From DATLMR01 sp035634255 (GTDB lineage Bacteria > Acidobacteriota > Blastocatellia > UBA7656), in NCBI GenBank assembly GCA_035634255.1, contig DASQDI010000055.1:1-64000 (forward strand): a stretch of 64,000 bases of DNA. The letters run 5' to 3'. Below are positions 60,196 through 64,000 of the stretch, one piece after another. Both the position numbers and the translations under genes were made by a program. The notes below the pieces were generated by a model. The model was not told the DNA's origin. It made no database searches and saw only the letters and a list, made by a program, of their open reading frames with translations. Position 1 is the first letter of the stretch, and every line of letters starts with the position of its first letter.

Positions 60196-61071
60196 ATGAG
60201 AAAATCGATCATCATCGCTCTCATAGCCCTGTGTGCCGCCCCGCTCGCCCAGGCGCAGACCGAAGGCTCGAAGGAGAGCCCGGAGAAGGGCGCGCCCGCC
60301 GCGTCGTCGAATGCCTCGGGCTCATTCACCCCCCTTCGCCTGAACGCCCGTGAAGCGTACGAGGTCCTCAAGAAGCTCAAGGATGCGCCCGACACCCCCA
60401 TCCGATTCGAGCCTGACAGGCAATCGCCCGTCACGATCAAGAATGCCAAGGTGAGGAGCGCCACGCACGAGGCGTCGGGCGTGACCCACCACCTGATCGC
60501 GCCGCAGATCGAGCTGGTTAACGAGACCGACCGGGCCGTGACGGCCGTGAGACTGGAACTCGCCCTCGCGGACGAGGAGAGCAAGTCGCTCGGCCACACT
60601 TTCCGGGCCTTTATCAAGCCCGGAGAGTCGAAGCTGTTGGGCGGCGGGGCGGAATACTCCCCGGCTTTCATGCTGGCTCCGGGGAGCGCGGAGAGGCTGA
60701 AGGTCAGCGTCGTCGGCGTGGAGTTCGGGAGCATAAGGGTATGGGGCCTTCTACCCGCCTCGCCCGAAATGATTCTGATAGATACGGCCGTGGATAAGAA
60801 GCCCGTGTTGCTCAAAAGGCCCCACCCGAATTATACGGAGCGCGCGCGCCTGAAAGGCGTCCAGGGGACGATCATGTTGAGAGTGCTGATCAGCGAGACG
60901 GGCGAGGTCACGATGGTCAGGGTCTTACAAGGGCTGCCCGAGGGGTTGAACGAGGAGGCCATTAAGGCCGCATATCAACTGAAGTTCAAGCCCGCCATTA
61001 AAGACGGGAAGCCTGTCCCATACTGGCAACGGGTCAACATGAGTTTCAATTTAGTGGAGTCTCCCCGCTAG
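60196..61071 (+). CDS. TonB C-terminal domain protein
   Basis: A protein of 291 aa. A signal peptide (IIIALIALCAAPLAQAQ) replaces the usual TonB membrane anchor. A middle beta-rich region (about 90-185) is unrecognised. The C-terminal 90 residues are a TonB domain: LLKRPHPNYTERARLKGVQG, TIMLRVLISETGEVTMVRVL and YQLKFKPAIKDGKPVPYW. Because it is exported rather than anchored, it may not energise receptors; similar proteins occur in multiple copies in Acidobacteriota. A TonB/TolA-like protein is also encoded at 49.7 kb. Confidence 0.75.
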   Translation: MRKSIIIALIALCAAPLAQAQTEGSKESPEKGAPAASSNASGSFTPLRLNAREAYEVLKKLKDAPDTPIRFEPDRQSPVTIKNAKVRSATHEASGVTHHLIAPQIELVNETDRAVTAVRLELALADEESKSLGHTFRAFIKPGESKLLGGGAEYSPAFMLAPGSAERLKVSVVGVEFGSIRVWGLLPASPEMILIDTAVDKKPVLLKRPHPNYTERARLKGVQGTIMLRVLISETGEVTMVRVLQGLPEGLNEEAIKAAYQLKFKPAIKDGKPVPYWQRVNMSFNLVESPR

Positions 61072-61083
61072 CGCGAGGGGCTG

Positions 61084-61860
61084 TCACAACGGCCTGATCC
61101 AGATGTTGCGGTACCTCACCAGGTCGCCGTGGTCCTGTAGCTTGAGGGGCGCCTTCGGCCCGTGCGCGAGGTAAAGCGGCGGCTTGTCATGCCACGTGTT
61201 CCCGTGAATCTCGACGTTGTTCTGTACCAGCACGCCGTTGTGGAGCACGGTGACGCGCGCGCGCTCCGTCACTTTCCCCTGCCCATCAAACTTCGGGGCC
61301 TTGAAGATGATGTCGTAGGCCTGCCACTCGCCGGGCTTGCGGCTCGCGTTGACCAGGGGCGCGTACTGCTTGTAGACCGACCCGGCCTGCCCATGAAAGT
61401 AGGTCTCGTTGTTGTAAGAGTCGAGCACCTGCACCTCGTAGCGGTCCATGAGGAAGATGCCGCTGTTGCCGCGCCCCTGCCCTTCACCTTTGATTACGGA
61501 GGGGGCGGCCCACTCGATGTGCAACTGGCAATCGCCGAACTCTTCGCGGGTCGAAATATCCCCGGCGCCCGGCACCACTTCCGCGTAGCCGTCCCTGACC
61601 TGCCACCGGGCTTCGCCCCCGTCCTTCACGCCGCGCCACTTCGACAGGCTCCCGCCGTCGAAGAGAACGATGGCGTCGGAGGAAGGGTCGCTGCTGGCCC
61701 TGCCGGGGGTCACGACCGGGGGGCTGGTTCCGGGCGGCGGGTACGGGCTCAGCTCCTGAATGGTTTGATTCATAACCGCTCCTGAAAAAGCGCTGACCAA
61801 GAGCAGGAAAGCAATGCCGGGATTTTTCAACGCCCCGCGTCTCGCCTTGAGCCATTCCAT
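61084..61860 (-). CDS. DUF1080 (3-keto-disaccharide hydrolase-like) secreted protein
   Basis: A protein of 258 aa with GGAGGAG upstream. A hydrophobic signal (FLLLVSAFSGAVMNQTI) precedes a concanavalin-like DUF1080 domain: IVLFDGGSLSKWRGVKDG, DISTREEFGDCQLHIEW, GNSGIFLMDRYEVQVLDSY and the closing GDLVRYRNIWIRPL. Members act on 3-keto-glycosides or bind carbohydrate in the periplasm. It converges with the TonB gene with only 12 bp between stops and has its own promoter. Confidence 0.88.
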   Translation of the reverse strand: MEWLKARRGALKNPGIAFLLLVSAFSGAVMNQTIQELSPYPPPGTSPPVVTPGRASSDPSSDAIVLFDGGSLSKWRGVKDGGEARWQVRDGYAEVVPGAGDISTREEFGDCQLHIEWAAPSVIKGEGQGRGNSGIFLMDRYEVQVLDSYNNETYFHGQAGSVYKQYAPLVNASRKPGEWQAYDIIFKAPKFDGQGKVTERARVTVLHNGVLVQNNVEIHGNTWHDKPPLYLAHGPKAPLKLQDHGDLVRYRNIWIRPL

Positions 61861-61880
61861 AGATGATCTCCTCCGGCCCT

Positions 61881-61908
61881 AGTATAAAGATTAAAACTTC
61901 ACTTGCAA
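61881..61908 (-). promoter_or_regulatory. Sigma70-type promoter of the DUF1080 gene
   Basis: On the minus strand, TTGCAA (61903-61908), a 16-bp spacer and TATACT (61881-61886), about 20 bp before the start codon. Confidence 0.55.
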
Positions 61909-61958
61909 GAAGCCGGGGCTTTATTTCGCGGCCGCACGGGCCGGTTACGAAGCCCCGC

Positions 61959-61987
61959 TTGATCCGCCCGTCGCGTGATGCTATCTT
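61959..61987 (+). promoter_or_regulatory. Sigma70-type promoter of the esterase-fold hydrolase gene
   Basis: TTGATC (61959-61964), a 17-bp spacer and TATCTT (61982-61987), about 40 bp before the ATG. The spacer contains CGCCCGTCGCGTGA, shared with the serA upstream region. Confidence 0.6.
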
Positions 61988-62028
61988 CGCGGCGAACGTC
62001 TGCACTTTAACAATCGGGGGAATGATCG

Positions 62029-63579
62029 ATGAATTTCAGGTTGATGCGCGGCTTCACCATTTCGGTCTGCCTGCTGGTCGCGTGCGCGGCGGCCGTCCGG
62101 GCGCAGGACGCGGGGCAGGTCCTGCGCCTGTCGGTCGGCTACAACACGTTGAAGAACTCGACGAAGATGGACGACGCGATGCGCTCGAAGGTCGAGGGCC
62201 TCGGGAAGAAGGCGCAGGAGGCGCGGCAGGCGGGCAGGTACGGCGAAGCGCTCAAGCATTACCACCACGCCATAGCCCTGATGCGCGGGGCCGAGTGGAC
62301 GCCCGAGCGCGCACTCACGACCGCCCTCACGTTCAGGCCCGAGCGCGCCGTGCTCGAACCCGCCCAGACCGTGAGCGTGCGGGTGGGGCAGATTTTTTCG
62401 CTCGATGAAAAGCCGCGGGGGAAGCTCGCGGCCTCGGTGGTCCTGCTCAGGATGCGCGGGGACGAGCCGCTCGCCGTCCTAAAGTCGCTCGACTCGTTCG
62501 AGCCTGACGTGCCGCTCTCGGCGGAGGTGACGATCCCCGATGTCGAGGACGGAAGCTACCGGCTGGCGGTAATAATCAAGCCGCCGGCCCCCTCCGCCTC
62601 AAGCCCGGTCGTCAAAGCCGCGACCGTTCGCATAGAGCGCGGGCTGGCTAAGAAGGTGGCGGCGGCGAAGGCACGGGCGGCGAAGGTTGAAGCGAGACTG
62701 AAGGAGGGCGGCAAACAGGCCCTCGCCGCGGAGATGGCTTCGGCGCAGTACCGCATCGGCCTGTTCGACCTGGCGAGCGCGGGCGACATCCCCCCGGAGC
62801 GGGTCGATTTCGACAGGGAGTTGAAGGAGGCCGACGAGCAGCTCTCGGACCTCGAAGCGGGGCGCGACCCGTTCGCGCGGAGGCGGGGGGACTTCAGGAA
62901 GGCGTACCGCTCGCAGGTGGACGACACCTTGCAGCCCTACCGCGTCTTCGTCCCTTCGAGCTACGACGGGTCGAAGCCATACCCTCTGGTCATCGCGCTT
63001 CACGGGATGGGGGGCGACGAGAACTCGTATTTCGATTTCTACAAAAACGACAACGGCGAGAACACCTTCAAGGCCGAGGCCGAGCGCCACGGCTACATAG
63101 TCGCGTGCCCGAAGGGGCGCGAGCCCGCGTCGATGTACCTGGGCGCGGCCGAGCGCGACGTGATGGACGTGATCTCGGAGGTCAGGCGCGCCTACCGCAT
63201 CGACCCCGACAGGATTTATATGACCGGCCACTCGATGGGCGGGTTCGGCACGTGGTCCATAGCGATGAACCACCCCGACCTCTTCGCGGCGCTGGCCCCG
63301 GTGGCCGGGGGCGGCAACGCCTCGAAGATGAGCAGGATCGCGCATGTCCCCCAACTGGTCGTACACGGCGATGACGACAAGACCGTACCGGTGCAGAATT
63401 CGCGCGCGATGGTGGAGGCGGCGAAGAAGCTGAACGTCGAGGTGAGGTATATGGAGATACCGGGCGGCGATCACGTGAGCGTCGCGGCCCGAACCTTCAA
63501 GGACGTCTTCGAGTGGTTCAACGCGCACAGGCGCAACAACTCGAAGGCGAAGGGCGCGGCGGGCGCGAGCAGTAATTGA
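62029..63579 (+). CDS. Secreted alpha/beta hydrolase (PHB-depolymerase/esterase-like)
   Basis: A protein of 516 aa. A signal peptide (FTISVCLLVACAAAVRAQ) is followed by a helical and beta region (about 25-290) of unknown role. The alpha/beta hydrolase domain then begins YRVFVPSSYDGSKPYPLVIA. The nucleophile elbow is MTGHSMGGFGTW, the acid lies in VVHGDDDKTVPVQNS and the His in IPGGDHVSVAA. The family includes PHB depolymerases, feruloyl esterases and Dienelactone-like peptidases. The C-terminus is a basic low-complexity tail. Confidence 0.85.
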   Translation: MNFRLMRGFTISVCLLVACAAAVRAQDAGQVLRLSVGYNTLKNSTKMDDAMRSKVEGLGKKAQEARQAGRYGEALKHYHHAIALMRGAEWTPERALTTALTFRPERAVLEPAQTVSVRVGQIFSLDEKPRGKLAASVVLLRMRGDEPLAVLKSLDSFEPDVPLSAEVTIPDVEDGSYRLAVIIKPPAPSASSPVVKAATVRIERGLAKKVAAAKARAAKVEARLKEGGKQALAAEMASAQYRIGLFDLASAGDIPPERVDFDRELKEADEQLSDLEAGRDPFARRRGDFRKAYRSQVDDTLQPYRVFVPSSYDGSKPYPLVIALHGMGGDENSYFDFYKNDNGENTFKAEAERHGYIVACPKGREPASMYLGAAERDVMDVISEVRRAYRIDPDRIYMTGHSMGGFGTWSIAMNHPDLFAALAPVAGGGNASKMSRIAHVPQLVVHGDDDKTVPVQNSRAMVEAAKKLNVEVRYMEIPGGDHVSVAARTFKDVFEWFNAHRRNNSKAKGAAGASSN

Positions 63580-63587
63580 TAATTCAT

Positions 63588-63625
63588 GGTCCTTTCGGCC
63601 GGCGGCTCAATCGACCGAAAGGACC
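63588..63625. terminator. Long hairpin between convergent genes
   Basis: GGTCCTTTCGG (63588-63598) and CCGAAAGGACC (63615-63625) are perfect 11-bp complements with a 16-nt loop. It starts eight bases after the hydrolase stop and covers the last codons of the phosphatase gene on the other strand. It could serve both directions, although neither side has a strong U-tract. Confidence 0.55.
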
Positions 63626-64000
63626 ACCGATGTCACGTCGTCGGTGAAGCTCCCGCCGGTGAATTCGGATATAGCCTCGATCAACCTCTCCTGCACCTCC
63701 GAGGCGGAGGCCCCCCGGTTCTTTATCAATAATTCGACGAGCCTCTCTTCCCCGAAATCCGCCCCCTCCGAATCGAGGGCTTCGGTCACCCCGTCGGTAA
63801 ATAGAAGAATCTTATCACCCGGCCGAAGCTCGACCTGCCTCTGCTCGTAGTCCCAGTCCGGGAAGGGGCCGAGCAGCGCGCCGCCTTCCTCCAGCCGGAC
63901 CCGAGTGCCATCCGCGCGGACGATGATGGGCGGGCAGTGGCCCGCGTTCGCGTAGACCAGCTTCCGCGCATGGGTGTCGACGACGCAGTAGAAGAAGGTG
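63607..64000 (-). CDS. SpoIIE/PP2C-type serine phosphatase, 5' part outside window
   Basis: The C-terminal 130 residues are present; the rest lies beyond the right edge. VYANAGHCPPIIVR is the SpoIIE/RsbU signature, and KILLFTDGVTEALDSEG carries a metal-binding Asp. GSFTDDVTSVVLSVD is the usual C-terminal end with the second metal-binding Asp. Such phosphatases act on anti-sigma-factor antagonists in partner-switching regulation. Sensor domains would be in the missing part. Confidence 0.88.
   Translation of the reverse strand, partial: TFFYCVVDTHARKLVYANAGHCPPIIVRADGTRVRLEEGGALLGPFPDWDYEQRQVELRPGDKILLFTDGVTEALDSEGADFGEERLVELLIKNRGASASEVQERLIEAISEFTGGSFTDDVTSVVLSVD

Overview
This is a GC-rich chromosomal window with tightly packed, mostly minus-strand genes. 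The gene content suggests an Acidobacteriota member, probably of the Blastocatellia/Pyrinomonas type. The basis is Gram-negative envelope functions (Wza-like export, TonB, M16 peptidase), a secreted CSLREA/DUF11/BACON/propeller giant, a gingipain-like C25 peptidase and DUF1080. That assignment is inference from family content, not from a marker gene. Sigma70-type promoters with 16-17 bp spacers stand out well against the GC-rich background. I see no rRNA, tRNA, CRISPR array, insertion sequence or prophage.

Region 1 (1-2445, minus) is a small envelope operon with its own promoter: a FecR-like protein, a VirB9/DUF4138-like protein and a lytic transglycosylase cut by the window edge. Region 2 (2472-27884, minus) is one long exopolysaccharide/O-antigen operon read from about 28.2 kb. 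In order of transcription it holds a TPR protein, O-antigen ligase/polymerase, Wza-like exporter, Wzc-like tyrosine kinase, RfbC, Wzx flippase, GT2, GT9, GT4, GT2, GT4, two GT-C type membrane proteins, GT4, carbamoyltransferase, AsnB, GT4, a sugar epimerase and a WecA/MraY-type initiating transferase fused to a CapD-like nucleotide-binding half. Many junctions overlap by ATGA or TGATG.

Region 3 (28290-41545, minus except one gene) is accessory and the most unusual part. An HprK-like kinase, a PqqD (RiPP recognition element) protein ending in a six-cysteine knottin-like peptide, and an NTP_transf_5 nucleotidyltransferase form a cassette. A second PqqD-knottin gene lies at 40.1-40.5 kb behind its own near-consensus promoter. 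Both copies put a twin-arginine-like signal sequence between the PqqD domain and the knottin, so the short disulfide-rich peptide looks designed to be cut off and exported. The kinase plus nucleotidyltransferase plus PqqD trio resembles tailoring genes of some lasso-peptide clusters, but the core here is a cystine-knot-like peptide. I consider this the best candidate for an undescribed system. A C25 peptidase, the giant propeller protein, a small Tat-like periplasmic protein, a four-TM protein, GtrA and zinc-ribbon proteins surround it.

Region 4 (41.8-64 kb) is mostly housekeeping: enoyl-CoA hydratase, DUF1015, an AP2-domain protein on a small lower-GC island, ackA, serA, serC, a TonB-like protein, aldo/keto reductase, purL-purQ-purS-purB, an MBL hydrolase, M16 peptidase, DUF2243, TonB, DUF1080, an esterase-fold hydrolase and a SpoIIE-type phosphatase cut by the window end.

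A dispersed repeat with degenerate inverted arms and a conserved core (AGACTCTCTTTA..GAATCCCT) occurs three times. Each copy sits at, or inside, the 3' end of a minus-strand gene.
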